DNA of 64,000 nt from Catellatospora sichuanensis (GTDB lineage Bacteria; Actinomycetota; Actinomycetes; Mycobacteriales; Micromonosporaceae). Under the pieces are notes generated by a model. The model ran no database searches and was not told the origin of the DNA. It was given only the letters and a program-made list of their open reading frames with translations. Where the stretch lies: positions 248,001 through 312,000 of the forward strand of contig NZ_VIQO01000001.1 in assembly GCF_007483665.1 (NCBI RefSeq), read 5' to 3'. The translations under genes were made by a program, and so were the position numbers. Below are positions 25,479 to 34,921 of this stretch, piece by piece; positions within the stretch are counted from its first letter, which is position 1; each line of letters begins with the position of its first letter.

Positions 25479-26258
25479 TCAGGCGCCCACGGCGGCCGCG
25501 CCGGCGCCGGCCGCGTAGCGCTCGTAGCCCTCGGCCTCGAGCTTGTCCGCCAGCTCCGGGCCGCCCTCTTCGACGATCCGGCCGGCCACGAACACGTGCA
25601 CGAAGTCGGGCTTGATGTAGCGCAGGATCCGGGTGTAGTGGGTGATCAGCAGCATGCCGGTGTCGCTGTTCTCCTTGACCCGGTTCACGCCCTCGCTGAC
25701 CACGCGCAGCGCGTCCACGTCGAGGCCGGAGTCGGTCTCGTCGAGGATCGCGATCTTCGGCTTGAGCAGCTCCAGCTGCACGATCTCGTGCCGCTTCTTC
25801 TCACCGCCGGAGAAGCCCTCGTTCACGTTGCGCTGGGCGAAGGCGGGGTCCATGCCCATCTTCTCCATCGAGCCCTTCAGCTCGCCGGCCCAGGTGCGCA
25901 GCTTGGGCGCCTCGCCGTCGATCGCGGTCTTCGCGGTGCGCAGGAAGTTCGCCACCGACACGCCGGGAACCTCGACCGGGTACTGCATGGCCAGGAACAG
26001 GCCCGCGCGGGCGCGCTCGTCCACGGTCATCGCGAGCACGTCCTGGCCGTCCAGGGTCACCGTGCCACCGGTGATCTCGTACTTCGGGTGGCCCGCGATC
26101 GAGTAGGCCAGGGTCGACTTGCCGGACCCGTTCGGGCCCATGATGGCGTGCGTCTGACCCGACTCCACGGTCAGCGTGACCCCGTGCAGGATCGGCTTCA
26201 GCTCGCCCTCGGGCAGCTTCACCGACACCTGAAGGTCGCGGATCTCCAACTTGCTCAT
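25479..26258 (-). CDS. sufC: Fe-S assembly ATPase SufC
   Basis: A 259-residue ABC-type ATPase of the SufBCD scaffold. Walker A GPNGSGKST, signature GFSGGEKKRHE and Walker B ILDETDSGLDVDAL are typical of SufC, and the H-loop is LITHYTRIL. The C-terminus has a short Gly/Ala-rich extension. The start overlaps the ferredoxin gene stop (ATGA). Confidence 0.97.
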   Translation of the reverse strand: MSKLEIRDLQVSVKLPEGELKPILHGVTLTVESGQTHAIMGPNGSGKSTLAYSIAGHPKYEITGGTVTLDGQDVLAMTVDERARAGLFLAMQYPVEVPGVSVANFLRTAKTAIDGEAPKLRTWAGELKGSMEKMGMDPAFAQRNVNEGFSGGEKKRHEIVQLELLKPKIAILDETDSGLDVDALRVVSEGVNRVKENSDTGMLLITHYTRILRYIKPDFVHVFVAGRIVEEGGPELADKLEAEGYERYAAGAGAAAVGA

Positions 26259-26590
26259 CGGGTCACTCCATTGCTTGGCGTCAGGCTGACGTAGACGTCA
26301 CCGTCACGGACGTCGACGGGGAAGACAGGAACAGGTTCGGTGGCGGGCAGGCCGGTCGGCGCACCGGTACGAAGATCGAAACGCGAGCCGTGCAGCCAGC
26401 ATTCCAGCGTGCAGCCGTCGACCTCGCCCTCGGACAGCGCCACCGCGGCGTGCGAGCACTCGTCGTACGCGGCGTAGAAGCCGTCGTCCTCCGCGTGCAC
26501 CACCACCACCGGCGTGCCGCCGAGGTCCACCGCGAGCGCCGCGCCCTTGGCGACGTCGTCGGCGGCACAAGCCCTAACGAAGTCGGTCAC
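26255..26590 (-). CDS. Rieske-type [2Fe-2S] ferredoxin of the suf operon
   Basis: A 111-residue soluble Rieske ferredoxin. In the usual Rieske pattern the first pair is C-x-H and the second C-x2-H. Here the first pair reads CSHAAVALSEGEVDGCTLEC and the second WLHGSRFD, so C-x-H is present and the second pair is C-W-L-H. It is a standard member of actinobacterial suf operons, probably supplying electrons. It is coupled by overlaps to sufD (GTGA) and sufC (ATGA). Confidence 0.93.
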   Translation of the reverse strand: MTDFVRACAADDVAKGAALAVDLGGTPVVVVHAEDDGFYAAYDECSHAAVALSEGEVDGCTLECWLHGSRFDLRTGAPTGLPATEPVPVFPVDVRDGDVYVSLTPSNGVTR

Positions 26591-27729
26591 GATCCCGCCT
26601 TCTCCAGCCGCTCCTCAATGGCCGCGCCGAGGCGCTCGCGCAGGTCCTCGGCCGGGATCTTGCCCAGCAGCTCGGCGAAGAAACCGCGGACCACGAGCTT
26701 GCGCGCCTCGGCCTCCGGGATGCCCCGGGCCATCAGGTAGAACAGCTGCTCGTCGTCGAAGCGGCCGGTCGCCGAGGCGTGGCCCGCGCCGACGATCTCG
26801 CCGGTCTCGATCTCCAGGTTCGGCACCGAGTCGGCCCGCGCCCCGTCGGACAGCAGCAGGTTGCGGTTGACCTCGTAGGTGCTGGTGCCGGTGGCCTCGT
26901 CCTGGATCAGCACGTCGCCTACCCACACCGTGTGCGCGCCCTCGCCCTGCAGCGCGCCGCGGTAGCCCACGTACGAGCGGCAGTCCGGCACCGAGTGGTC
27001 CACCAGCAGGCGGTGCTCGATGTGCTGCGCGCCGTCGGCGAAGTAGAGCCCGTAGAGCTCGGCCTCGCCGCCGCGGCCGGTGTAGTCGACGCTGGTGAAC
27101 TGGCGCACCAGGTCACCGCCGAGCGACACCTGCACGTGCAGGATCTTCGCGTCGCGGCCCAGCTGGATCTTGATGTGCTGCGCCTGCACCGCGTCGGCGG
27201 CCCAGTCGGCGACCGTGACCAGGGTCAGCTTCGCGCCGTCGGCGACCGCGATCTCGACGTTGTCGGCGAGCGTGACACTGCCGGTCTGCTCCAGCACCAC
27301 GGTCGCCTCGGCGAACGCGCCGACCGACAGGTAGGTGTGCGCCGCCGCCGCGCCGTCCGCGCCGTGGCCGTTGAGCCGCAGCACGACCGCCTCGGCGAGC
27401 ACGGCCTCCTTGGCGACCTCGACCAGCAGCGCATCGGCCGCGTTCTCGAAGGCCCAGGCGCTGATCCGGTCGAACGGGGTCAGCACCCCGCCGATCCGGG
27501 CGTCCGAGGTCGACACCGTGGCGACGGTGACGCCCTCGGGCAGCGTGCCGTACTCGTGCTTGGGCGCGGCCGACGCCGCGAGGTCGCCGGCCGCCAGGCC
27601 CCGCAGCCGCTTGAGCGGCGTGAAACGCCACTCCTCCTCGCGACCGGTGAGCGCCGGGAAGTCGGCGACGTGGAACGAGCGCAGCGCCTGCGACTTGGTC
27701 TTGGGCGGTGCGATAACTTCGGTGCTCAT
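26587..27729 (-). CDS. sufD: Fe-S assembly protein SufD
   Basis: A 380-residue beta-helix scaffold subunit. The N-terminal region has EEEWRFTPLKRLRGLAAGDL. The C-terminal SufBD core has HRLLVDHSVPDCRSYVGYRG, then ASATGRFDDEQLFYLMARGI and RKLVVRGFFAEL. ATG 27729 overlaps the sufB stop (TGATG). The complex SufBCD builds [4Fe-4S] clusters in the cytoplasm. Confidence 0.96.
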   Translation of the reverse strand: MSTEVIAPPKTKSQALRSFHVADFPALTGREEEWRFTPLKRLRGLAAGDLAASAAPKHEYGTLPEGVTVATVSTSDARIGGVLTPFDRISAWAFENAADALLVEVAKEAVLAEAVVLRLNGHGADGAAAAHTYLSVGAFAEATVVLEQTGSVTLADNVEIAVADGAKLTLVTVADWAADAVQAQHIKIQLGRDAKILHVQVSLGGDLVRQFTSVDYTGRGGEAELYGLYFADGAQHIEHRLLVDHSVPDCRSYVGYRGALQGEGAHTVWVGDVLIQDEATGTSTYEVNRNLLLSDGARADSVPNLEIETGEIVGAGHASATGRFDDEQLFYLMARGIPEAEARKLVVRGFFAELLGKIPAEDLRERLGAAIEERLEKAGS

Positions 27730-29150
27730 CAGCCGACGGCGCCTTCCATCTGCAGTTCGATCAGTCGGTTCAGTTCCAGGGCGTACTCCATGGGGAGCTC
27801 CTTGGCGATGGGCTCGATGAAGCCGCGCACGATCATCGCCATGGCCTCGTCCTCGGACATGCCCCGGCTCATCAGGTAGAAGAGCTGGTCGTCGCTCACC
27901 TTGGAGACGGTCGCCTCGTGCCCCATGGACACGTCGTCCTCGCGGATGTCCACGTAGGGGTAGGTGTCCGAGCGGGAGATGGTGTCCACCAGCAGCGCGT
28001 CGCACTTGACCGTGCTCTTGCTGTGGTGCGAGCCCTCCAGCACCTGGACCAGGCCGCGGTACGAGGTGCGGCCGCCGCCCCGGGCGATCGACTTGCTGAT
28101 GATCGTGCTCGAGGTGTGCGGGGCCGCGTGCACCATCTTGGCGCCCGCGTCCTGGTGCTGGCCCTCGCCGGCCATGGCCACCGAGAGCACCTCGCCCTTG
28201 GCGTGCTCGCCGACCATGAACACGGCCGGGTACTTCATGGTGACCTTGGAACCGATGTTGCCGTCGACCCACTCCATGGTCGCGCCCTCGTGGCACACGG
28301 CGCGCTTGGTGACCAGGTTGTAGACGTTGTTCGACCAGTTCTGGATCGTGGTGTACCGGCAGCGCGCGTTCTTCTTCACGATGATCTCGACGACCGCGCT
28401 GTGCAGCGAGTCCGACGAGTAGATCGGCGCGGTGCAGCCCTCGACGTAGTGCACGTACGCGCCCTCGTCGACGATGATCAGGGTCCGCTCGAACTGGCCC
28501 ATGTTCTCGGTGTTGATCCGGAAGTAGGCCTGCAGCGGGATCTCCACGTTGACGCCCGGCGGCACGTAGATGAAGGAGCCGCCCGACCACACCGCGGTGT
28601 TCAGTGCGGCGAACTTGTTGTCGCCCACCGGGATGACCGTGCCGAAGTACTCCTTGAACAGCTCCGGGTGCTCCTTCAGCGCCGTGTCGGTGTCCAGGAA
28701 CAGCACACCCTGCTGCTCCAGGTCCTCACGGATCGCGTGGTAGACGACCTCGGACTCGTACTGCGCGGCGACACCGGCCACGAGGCGCTGCTTCTCCGCC
28801 TCGGGGATGCCGAGCTTGTCGTACGTGTTCTTGATGTCCTCGGGGAGGTCTTCCCAGCTCGCCGCCTGCTTCTCGGTCGAGCGCACGAAGTACTTGATGT
28901 TGTCGAAGTCGATGCCCGACAGGTCCGCGCCCCAGTTCGGCATGGGCTTGCGGCCGAACAGGCGCAGGCCCTTGAGCCGCAGCTCGAGCATCCAGTCGGC
29001 TTCGCTCTTCTTGCCCGAGATGTCGCGCACCACGGCTTCGTTCAGACCGCGCCGCGCGTTGACGCCGGCCAGGTCCGGGTCGGCCCAGCCGTACTCGTAC
29101 TTGCCCAGGCCAGCGAGCTGGTCCTCGGTCGTGGTGATCTGCTCGGTCAT
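27729..29150 (-). CDS. sufB: Fe-S assembly protein SufB
   Basis: A 473-residue SufB. Signatures are [60 protein letters not shown] and [20 protein letters not shown]. No intein is present; several mycobacterial SufB proteins contain one, and the insertion region here is continuous. ATG 29150 overlaps the sufR stop (ATGA), so translation of the whole operon is linked to the regulator. Confidence 0.98.
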   Translation of the reverse strand: MTEQITTTEDQLAGLGKYEYGWADPDLAGVNARRGLNEAVVRDISGKKSEADWMLELRLKGLRLFGRKPMPNWGADLSGIDFDNIKYFVRSTEKQAASWEDLPEDIKNTYDKLGIPEAEKQRLVAGVAAQYESEVVYHAIREDLEQQGVLFLDTDTALKEHPELFKEYFGTVIPVGDNKFAALNTAVWSGGSFIYVPPGVNVEIPLQAYFRINTENMGQFERTLIIVDEGAYVHYVEGCTAPIYSSDSLHSAVVEIIVKKNARCRYTTIQNWSNNVYNLVTKRAVCHEGATMEWVDGNIGSKVTMKYPAVFMVGEHAKGEVLSVAMAGEGQHQDAGAKMVHAAPHTSSTIISKSIARGGGRTSYRGLVQVLEGSHHSKSTVKCDALLVDTISRSDTYPYVDIREDDVSMGHEATVSKVSDDQLFYLMSRGMSEDEAMAMIVRGFIEPIAKELPMEYALELNRLIELQMEGAVG

Positions 29151-29908
29151 GAGTCCGTCCTCATCGTGACGCCATCGTGGATCTGAACAAGCTCGGTTCG
29201 TCCCGCCGGAGCCGGCGCGCCACCAGGCGGCGCTCCGGGACGGAACACTTTCGGAGGTATGTGTGTGGTGCACACCCCGTCGCCGTGCGCGATCGTCGCG
29301 AGCCGCTGCACGTGCGTGCCGACCAGACGACCGATCACCTCGGTCTCGGCCTCGCACAGCTGCGGAAACTCGGCGGCGACGTGCGCGACGGGGCAGTGGT
29401 GCTGGCACAGCTGCCCGCCGGTGGCGATCGTGGACGCGCTCGCAGCGTATCCCTGAGCGGTCAGCGCCTCCGCGAGCGCCTCCGCGCGGGCGAGAGGATC
29501 GTCACCCGAGTCGCGTACCGCGGCCTCGCAGCGCTGCTCGAGCACCGAGATCTGGGCCGCGGCGAAGGCGGCCACCTCGCGCTCGCCGCCCCGCTCGGCG
29601 ATCCAACGCAGCGCGGCCGTGGCCAGGCCGTCGTAGGCGTGCCGGCCGAGCCCGTCGCGGGCGGTGTCGGTGAGCGAGAAGACCTTGGCGGGGCGTCCCC
29701 GGCCGCGCGGGCCGCGGATCACCTGCTCGCGTGCGCTGACCAGGCCCTCGGCGAACATCGCGTCGAGGTGGCGGCGCACGCCTGCCGGACTGAGTCCCAG
29801 CTCCACCCCCAGCGCCGCCGCGGTCGCGGGGCCCTGGGCGAGCAGCTCGATCACCCGGCCGCGCGTGGCAGGATGACCCACGCGGCGATCGGATGCCTCT
29901 GTGATCAC
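29147..29908 (-). CDS. sufR: SufR-type Fe-S-sensing transcriptional regulator
   Basis: A winged-helix regulator of about 253 residues. The HTH is in [20 protein letters not shown]. The C-terminal part holds cysteines [18 protein letters not shown] followed by QLCEAE, which bind an Fe-S cluster in SufR, and a later GVCTTHIP. SufR represses the suf operon when clusters are sufficient. I favour GTG 29908 with AAAGGG just upstream; GTG 29923 is also open. It is the first gene of the operon and divergent from ctaA. Confidence 0.92.
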   Translation of the reverse strand: MITEASDRRVGHPATRGRVIELLAQGPATAAALGVELGLSPAGVRRHLDAMFAEGLVSAREQVIRGPRGRGRPAKVFSLTDTARDGLGRHAYDGLATAALRWIAERGGEREVAAFAAAQISVLEQRCEAAVRDSGDDPLARAEALAEALTAQGYAASASTIATGGQLCQHHCPVAHVAAEFPQLCEAETEVIGRLVGTHVQRLATIAHGDGVCTTHIPPKVFRPGAPPGGAPAPAGRTELVQIHDGVTMRTDS

Positions 29909-29924
29909 CCCACCCTTTTTCACT

Positions 29925-29934
29925 ACACCAGTGT
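29925..29934. promoter_or_regulatory. Candidate SufR operator in the sufR/ctaA divergent region
   Basis: ACAC-CA-GTGT, an inverted repeat with 4-bp arms, lies immediately upstream of the sufR start in an AT-rich patch (29917-29945). Autoregulation of sufR is usual in the family. The site itself is inferred. Confidence 0.35.
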
Positions 29935-30023
29935 TACTTATTTAGTTCGACGTGCGCAAACCGCCCGCGGCGTGACTCGTGACACCCAGCCTGCCCTAAC
30001 TCGGCGTGCCCGGAACGCGCGCC

Positions 30024-30029
30024 TACCAT
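30024..30029 (+). promoter_or_regulatory. -10 box for leaderless ctaA
   Basis: TACCAT lies 6 nt before GTG 30036, a spacing expected for a leaderless transcript. The same hexamer occurs 8 nt before the GTG of the gene at 58625. Confidence 0.45.
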
Positions 30030-30035
30030 CGGTTC

Positions 30036-31049
30036 GTGCTTGATGTCGATACCGCCAAGGCAGCCGGGTTCGTCCCCCGGATCACCCGGCTCCTGGAGCG
30101 CGTGCCGGTGTGGCCACTGCCCCAGCTGCTGAACTCGGACGCGGCGACCCGCCGCCGACTGGCCCTGGCCGGCCTCGCCGGCAACATCGGCATCGTGATC
30201 ACCGGTGGCGCGGTCCGGCTGACCGGCTCCGGCCTGGGCTGCCCCACCTGGCCCAAGTGCACCGAGGACTCGTACACCGCCACGAAGGCGATGGGCATCA
30301 ACGGGGCCATCGAGTTCGGCAACCGGCTGCTCACCTTCGTGCTCTCCGCCATCGCGATCGCGCTCGTGGTGGCCGTCTGGCGGCACGCCCGGCTGCGCCG
30401 CCCCGCGGTCATCCTCGCGCTGGGCATCCCCGGACAGGGCGTGGTGGGCGGCATCACGGTCCTCACCGACCTCAATCCGTACGTGGTGGGCCTGCACTTC
30501 CTGCTGTCCGCCGCGATGATCGGCGGCTCGTACCTGCTCTGGCAGCGCACCATGCCCCGCCCGGTCACGGAACCCGCGGCGGCTCGGCTCCGCCCGCTCA
30601 CCTGGGCGCTGACCGCCGCCTCGGCCGCCGTGGTGGTGATCGGCGTGGTGGTCACCGGCAGCGGCCCGCACGCCGGCGACGACAAGGCCCACCGCACCGG
30701 CCTGAACCCCGAGATGATCTCCCAGCTGCACGTGGACGCCGTCTTCCTCATGCTGGGCCTGGCCGTCGCGTGCTGGTTCGCCGCCCGCGCCGTTAACGCC
30801 GCCCCGATGGCCCGCACCTGCGCGATCCTGCTGGCGGTGCTGCTGGCCCAGGGCGCGATCGGCTTCGTGCAGTACTTCACCCACCTGCCCGCGCTGCTGG
30901 TCGGTGCGCACATGGCCGGCGCGTGCGCGGTATGGGTGGCCACCCTGGCCGTGGTCTGGTCCACCGGGTTCGACGCTCCCGAAGCCGATGGGAGCGCGTC
31001 CAGCCTGACCAGCGACGAAACGAACCGGACATTGGTCACCGTCCGGTAA
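30036..31049 (+). CDS. ctaA: Haem A synthase CtaA (COX15)
   Basis: About 337 residues, eight predicted spans. It oxidises the C8 methyl of haem O to the formyl group of haem A for cytochrome c oxidase. The N-terminal half-domain has GGAVRLTGSGLGCPTWPKC with two cysteines, GAIEFGNRLLTF and VVGLHFLLSAAMI; the second half has the haem-ligand histidines in MISQLHVDAVFLML and LLVGAHMAGAC. GTG 30036 is preferred over 30006 because of the leaderless promoter and because homologues begin near the first span. It is divergent from sufR. Confidence 0.95.
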   Translation: MLDVDTAKAAGFVPRITRLLERVPVWPLPQLLNSDAATRRRLALAGLAGNIGIVITGGAVRLTGSGLGCPTWPKCTEDSYTATKAMGINGAIEFGNRLLTFVLSAIAIALVVAVWRHARLRRPAVILALGIPGQGVVGGITVLTDLNPYVVGLHFLLSAAMIGGSYLLWQRTMPRPVTEPAAARLRPLTWALTAASAAVVVIGVVVTGSGPHAGDDKAHRTGLNPEMISQLHVDAVFLMLGLAVACWFAARAVNAAPMARTCAILLAVLLAQGAIGFVQYFTHLPALLVGAHMAGACAVWVATLAVVWSTGFDAPEADGSASSLTSDETNRTLVTVR

Positions 31050-31125
31050 CCGCCAGATTCCGATCCGGTCGTCAACCGGTCGCGCAAGCCCCTCACGGAG
31101 TGCCCGACAGAGCGATGATGACGGG

Positions 31126-31848
31126 GTGCCCACCTCTCTGCGCCGCGCGCCGCAGGCCCACCCCGAGGACTCCCTCCCCGGCGTGGTGACCCGGACCTTC
31201 ACCACCACCGGCGACCTCGACTACTGGGCCAGCGTCCGGCACGCCGAAAGCGCCGCGCAGGTCGCCGAGGAGCTGGCCACCCTGGTGCGCACCGGCCGGG
31301 CCGCCGTCGCCCGGGAACCCCTCGCGCACGCCGTCGAGCTGCTGCTGAGCACCCTCGACCACGCCGACGACGCCTCCGGTGCGCTGGACAACCTGCTCAA
31401 CCGCCTGCTGGCCACGCACGCCGAGGCCTGCCGCCAGGCCGCCCCCGACCCCGACCCCGTGGAGCTGGCCGACTGGCTGGTCACCGTGCAGTTCGACACC
31501 GGCCGCTGGTGCCCCGTCGACATCTGGGCCTACGGCCCCGCCCTGGGCCCCGGCGGCCTGGACCACTACCGCGCCGTCGTGCGCCGCCGCTGGGCCGCCG
31601 ACCCCGGCGACCTCAGCGCCCGCGACGCCGTCGAACGCCTCGCCCGCTGGGAACGCGACACCGCCACCCTGATCGAGGTCATCGGCGGCGACCTCAAACA
31701 CGCCGCCCAGTACGGCCGCCTGGCCCGAGCCCTGGCCGACATAGGCGACCCCGCCGCCGCCCGCTCCTGGGCCGAACGCGGCCTCACCGCCCACCCCGAC
31801 GACCCCCCCGGCGCCGGCCTCCGCGACTTCCTCTCCCGCACCCCATAA
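31126..31848 (+). CDS. Conserved hypothetical protein, helical repeat type
   Basis: 240 residues, soluble and predicted mostly helical. Segments such as DWLVTVQFDTGRWCPVDI, HYRAVVRRRW and YGRLARALADIGDPAAARSW resemble the C-terminal part of large proteins found with SWIM zinc-finger domains, with TPR-like helices at the end. No SWIM motif is present here. The GTG start at 31126 lacks an obvious ribosome-binding site. The function is unknown. The gene is followed by low-complexity DNA. Confidence 0.65.
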   Translation: MPTSLRRAPQAHPEDSLPGVVTRTFTTTGDLDYWASVRHAESAAQVAEELATLVRTGRAAVAREPLAHAVELLLSTLDHADDASGALDNLLNRLLATHAEACRQAAPDPDPVELADWLVTVQFDTGRWCPVDIWAYGPALGPGGLDHYRAVVRRRWAADPGDLSARDAVERLARWERDTATLIEVIGGDLKHAAQYGRLARALADIGDPAAARSWAERGLTAHPDDPPGAGLRDFLSRTP

Positions 31849-31858
31849 CCACCCCGCC

Positions 31859-31973
31859 CCGCGCGCCCCACCGCGCCCCACCGCGCCCCACCGCACCGCG
31901 CGCCGCACCGCACCCCGCCGCACGGCGCCCCACCGCGACGCACGACGCGACGCGACGCGACGCGACGCGACGA
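31859..31973. repeat. Low-complexity tandem repeats
   Basis: Two adjoining tracts: CGCGCCCCAC-type decamers (31859-31935, several imperfect copies) and then six tandem GACGC pentamers (31944-31973). They fill the left third of the 324-bp gap between the hypothetical gene and the ATP-grasp gene. No coding signal. Confidence 0.7.
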
Positions 31974-31976
31974 ACT

Positions 31977-32037
31977 GCGGGTACGACACGGGTGTTTCGG
32001 GCGAATCGGCAACAGTTCGCGCAAGATCGTCGCGATC
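31977..32037 (+). repeat. Intergenic repeat, family B copy 1
   Basis: Contains GGGTACGACACGGGTGTTTC and, at the right end, AACAGTTCGCGCAAGATCGT. The same two blocks occur in reverse orientation at 48919-48995. It directly precedes a family A element. Confidence 0.6.
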
Positions 32038-32062
32038 TTGGCGGGCTGCCGCGGGGCGGCGC

Positions 32063-32135
32063 GGCGAAGATCGCTGTTTGGTGTCAGGACACGGGGTCAG
32101 ACCCGAGGTTCTGGCACCCAACAGCGATCTTCGCC
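32063..32135. repeat. Intergenic palindromic repeat, family A copy 2
   Basis: 21-bp arms (32063-32083 and 32115-32135) pair with one mismatch; arm core GAAGATCGCTGTTTGGTG. Compared with copies 1 and 3, one C-G pair has become G-C, a compensatory change that supports selection for the folded form. It lies between convergent genes. Confidence 0.75.
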
Positions 32136-32172
32136 CCGGCAGCGGAGCGGGTGGGGCGGAGCGGCGGAGGCG

Positions 32173-33129
32173 TCAGAGGGCCCAGGTGATGGCGGTGGCG
32201 AGGCGGGTGGCGGCGTTTTCGTCGTGGAGCATGAACACGGACGGCTCGGTGAGTTCGAGTTCGACCAGCAGCGGGTTGCCGCGCTCATCGGGGATCAGGT
32301 CGACGCGGGCGTAGACCAGGCCGTCGGGCAGGGTCGCCACGACGGCCTGGCCCACCGCACGTTCGGCGGCCGTGGGCACCCGGGGGGTGATCTCCTCGGG
32401 CTTGTACAGCGTCTCCAGGCCCTCGTCGGGGCCGGTGAGCATCGGACCCTTGCGGATGGCGTGGCTGTAGGCCAGGCGGCCGGTGGCGGGGTCCGCGAAG
32501 AAGAGCAGGGCGGTCTCGCCGTAGGAGTCCACCGCGGGCAGGTACGGCTGGACCATGGTGATCCGGCCGGCGGCTTGGAGGCGGCGTACGTGGGCGACGG
32601 CCTGCGCGGCGTCGGCGGGGCCGTACCGGCCGGTGTCGCGGCTGCCGGCGCTCACGGAGGGCTTGATGACGTAGTCGCCGTCACCCGCCGGGGGCGTCCA
32701 CGCGTCGCCGGGAGCGAGGAATGTCGTCGGGGTGACCGGCAGGCCGGCCGCGGCCAGCTCGGCGAGGTAGCGCTTGTCCGTGTTCCAGGCCACCGTCTCG
32801 ACCGGGTTGACCAGGCGGGGCACGCCACCGGCCCAGGCCAGGAACTCGTCGTGGCGCTGCGCGTAGTCCCACGGGGAGCGCAGCACGACCAGGTCGTACG
32901 CGGACCAGTCGGCGGAGGGGTCGTCCCACACCACGGGCTCGGCGTCGACGCCCAGGGCCGCCAGCGCTGGCAGCACCAGCCGGTCGTCGTCCTCCAGCAG
33001 CGGGATCTCGGCGCAGGTCACGATCGCGACCCGGGGGCGGACCCCGCGCGGCGACGGGGCGGAACCTGCTTCGGAAACCAGGGCGACCCGGGCCTGGGCC
33101 CGGGTCGCGTGGTCAAGGGATGTGCTCAC
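32173..33129 (-). CDS. ATP-grasp domain protein (RimK/GshB-like)
   Basis: 318 residues. The N-terminal Rossmann-like domain (VAIVTCAEIPLLEDDDRLVL) is followed by an ATP-grasp fold with WNTDKRYLAELAAAGLPVTP, the ATP-binding lysine in GDYVIKPSVSAGSRDTGRY, ALLFFADPATGRLAYSHAIR and the metal-binding LLVELELTEPSVFM. It ligates a carboxylate to an amine or similar; the substrate is unknown. The GTG start 8 nt after TATATT suggests leaderless translation. It stands alone between two hypothetical genes. Confidence 0.88.
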   Translation of the reverse strand: MSTSLDHATRAQARVALVSEAGSAPSPRGVRPRVAIVTCAEIPLLEDDDRLVLPALAALGVDAEPVVWDDPSADWSAYDLVVLRSPWDYAQRHDEFLAWAGGVPRLVNPVETVAWNTDKRYLAELAAAGLPVTPTTFLAPGDAWTPPAGDGDYVIKPSVSAGSRDTGRYGPADAAQAVAHVRRLQAAGRITMVQPYLPAVDSYGETALLFFADPATGRLAYSHAIRKGPMLTGPDEGLETLYKPEEITPRVPTAAERAVGQAVVATLPDGLVYARVDLIPDERGNPLLVELELTEPSVFMLHDENAATRLATAITWAL

Positions 33130-33137
33130 AAGATCCG

Positions 33138-33143
33138 AATATA
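33138..33143 (-). promoter_or_regulatory. -10 box of the ATP-grasp gene
   Basis: TATATT on the minus strand, 8 nt before GTG 33129, in otherwise GC-rich DNA. This fits a leaderless transcript. Confidence 0.55.
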
Positions 33144-33163
33144 ACGCGGGATCTGAAAGAACC

Positions 33164-33484
33164 TCAGCGTGCCAGGACTCGCTTGGACATGGAACGCCAG
33201 AGGTCGTTCGTGGGGCGCATGAGCTCGATCAGCTCGCGCTCCCACTCGTTCTCCACGGTGATGCCGGCCTTCTCGCAGGCGGCCCGGGCGATGTCGGTGC
33301 TGGCGGCCATCTGGTCGCCCCACGTTCCGTCACTGCCCACCAGCACGATGCGCGCACCGCGCCGTCCGACGTACTCGACGACTCCCTTCGCTCCCCCGTG
33401 CTCGCTCGCGAAAGCGCGCAGGACCGCCACAAGGTTGGCGGCGGGGTGGACGATGGTCGTCGTCGTATCTGAACCTTCTGCCAT
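33164..33484 (-). CDS. Conserved hypothetical protein
   Basis: 106 residues from ATG 33484. Soluble; the text GGAKGVVEYVGRRGARIVLVG, then DGTWGDQMAASTDIARAACE, suggests a small alpha/beta fold. I do not recognise a named family and see no catalytic motif. It lies upstream of the ATP-grasp gene on the same strand (34 bp apart), though that gene seems to have its own promoter. The 217 bp towards ctaB hold a few AT-rich patches and no clear element. Confidence 0.6.
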   Translation of the reverse strand: MAEGSDTTTTIVHPAANLVAVLRAFASEHGGAKGVVEYVGRRGARIVLVGSDGTWGDQMAASTDIARAACEKAGITVENEWERELIELMRPTNDLWRSMSKRVLAR

Positions 33485-33701
33485 GCCAAGCACGATAAGC
33501 AGAACGGGTGTCCCATGGAGGGATGGTGATGAGCTTTTGTGATTCCTGTTACGTGATCGCAACCCGGTGTACAGAGATCAGGTGTCCGAGTTCGCCCGGA
33601 AATAGCATCGTCAATGCGTCACAGAACGGACAGTTTTCAGTCAGCTGGCCGACACCCCGTACCCAAAAAGGGCGTGTCCGGCCGAAACAGGTAAAAACCG
33701 C

Positions 33702-34694
33702 TCAGATGAACACGTCGACCGCGGCGGCCACGAACACGATCGTGAGGTACGCCGTGGACCAGTGGAACAGCCGCATGGGCTTGACGTCCTCACCCTTCAC
33801 CGTGCGGCTGTAGAGGCCATGGGCCTCCAGGATGAAGAAGCCACCGCAGATCAGCGCGGGCAGGCCGTACACCGACGACATGCCCAGTGGCCACACCGCC
33901 AGCGACACGGCCACCGTGAGCCAGGAGTAGACCACGGATTCGATCGCGACGCGACGCGGGGTCGCCACCACCGTCAGCATCGGGATGCCGGCCTTGGCGT
34001 AGTCGTCCTTGAAGCGGATGGCCAGCGCGTAGAAGTGCGGCATCTGCCAGAAGAAGACGACGCCGAACAGCAGCCAGGCGGCCGGGGCCAGCGAGCCGGT
34101 GACCGCAGCCCAGCCGATGAGCACCGGCATCGCCCCGCACACGCCGCCCCAGAAGGTGTTGTGCGGCGTGGTGCGCTTCAGCCAGGCGGTGTAGATCACG
34201 TCGTAGTAGACGATCGCCGCCACGGTCAGCGCGGTGGCCAGCCAGTTGGTGAACGCCGCCATCAGCAGGGTCGAGGCGACCGCCAGCGTGAGGCCGAACA
34301 CGAGCGCGGACTTCGGCGAGATCTTGTGGGTCACCAGCGGACGCCGCGAGGTGCGGCCCATCAGCGGGTCGATGTCGCGGTCGATGTAGCAGTTGATGGC
34401 GTTGGCCGCACCGGCCGCGAACGAGCCGCCGACCAGCACCACCAGCATCAGCCAGATCGAGGGCAGCCCCTCGGCGGCCAGCATCATCGCCGGGATCGTC
34501 GTGATGAGCAGCAGCTCGACGATGCGCGGCTTGGTGAGCGACACGTATGCCCCCACCATCGCCCATCGGGCCTTGCGCTGCTGCAGCTGCGCGGCACGGG
34601 CCACCGCGCCCGGCTGGACCGGGATCACGGCGGTGCGGGGGGACGGGAGATCTACGGTGGCCGCCTCAGGCGACTCTGCGGCGAGCGTGCTCAC
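33702..34694 (-). CDS. ctaB: Haem O synthase CtaB (protohaem IX farnesyltransferase)
   Basis: A 330-residue UbiA-type prenyltransferase with about nine spans. It farnesylates haem B to haem O. The first Asp-rich motif is [20 protein letters not shown], preceded by [19 protein letters not shown]. The second polar loop has [21 protein letters not shown] choose GTG 34694 (VSTLAAES) over the longer frame because TACCCT lies 7 nt upstream and homologues begin here. It is divergent from tkt, and its product feeds CtaA encoded 2.7 kb away. Confidence 0.96.
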   Translation of the reverse strand: MSTLAAESPEAATVDLPSPRTAVIPVQPGAVARAAQLQQRKARWAMVGAYVSLTKPRIVELLLITTIPAMMLAAEGLPSIWLMLVVLVGGSFAAGAANAINCYIDRDIDPLMGRTSRRPLVTHKISPKSALVFGLTLAVASTLLMAAFTNWLATALTVAAIVYYDVIYTAWLKRTTPHNTFWGGVCGAMPVLIGWAAVTGSLAPAAWLLFGVVFFWQMPHFYALAIRFKDDYAKAGIPMLTVVATPRRVAIESVVYSWLTVAVSLAVWPLGMSSVYGLPALICGGFFILEAHGLYSRTVKGEDVKPMRLFHWSTAYLTIVFVAAAVDVFI

Positions 34695-34701
34695 CCGCAA
34701 C

Positions 34702-34707
34702 AGGGTA
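34702..34707 (-). promoter_or_regulatory. Possible -10 box of leaderless ctaB
   Basis: TACCCT on the minus strand, 7 nt before GTG 34694. The rest of the 227-bp ctaB/tkt divergent gap must also hold the tkt promoter; TATACC-like sequence near 34839-34845 is the best candidate. Confidence 0.4.
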
Positions 34708-34921
34708 CGGCAACGCTGGTCAACCCCTGCGGGCGCGCCACCACGCTCGGAATGGACGGGTTCACACATGCGTCGTGCGCGGTATGAGTAGGGTCAACAC
34801 CGACGCCGGCGACACCGTGGCCGCCCGGACGACGATGCTTTATACCTGCCGGAGCCTCTGGGCGTGGCGAACCTCCCACGGCCTGGCGCGACGGAAACGA
34901 GTCGCTAGGAGTAGCACAGCT

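Noticed and set aside
27729-29150. Possible intein in SufB
   Set aside because: Length (473) and continuous conserved text show no insertion.
34695-34921. Possible riboswitch in the long tkt leader
   Set aside because: No recognisable aptamer core or conserved fold that I can name; left as promoter/leader.
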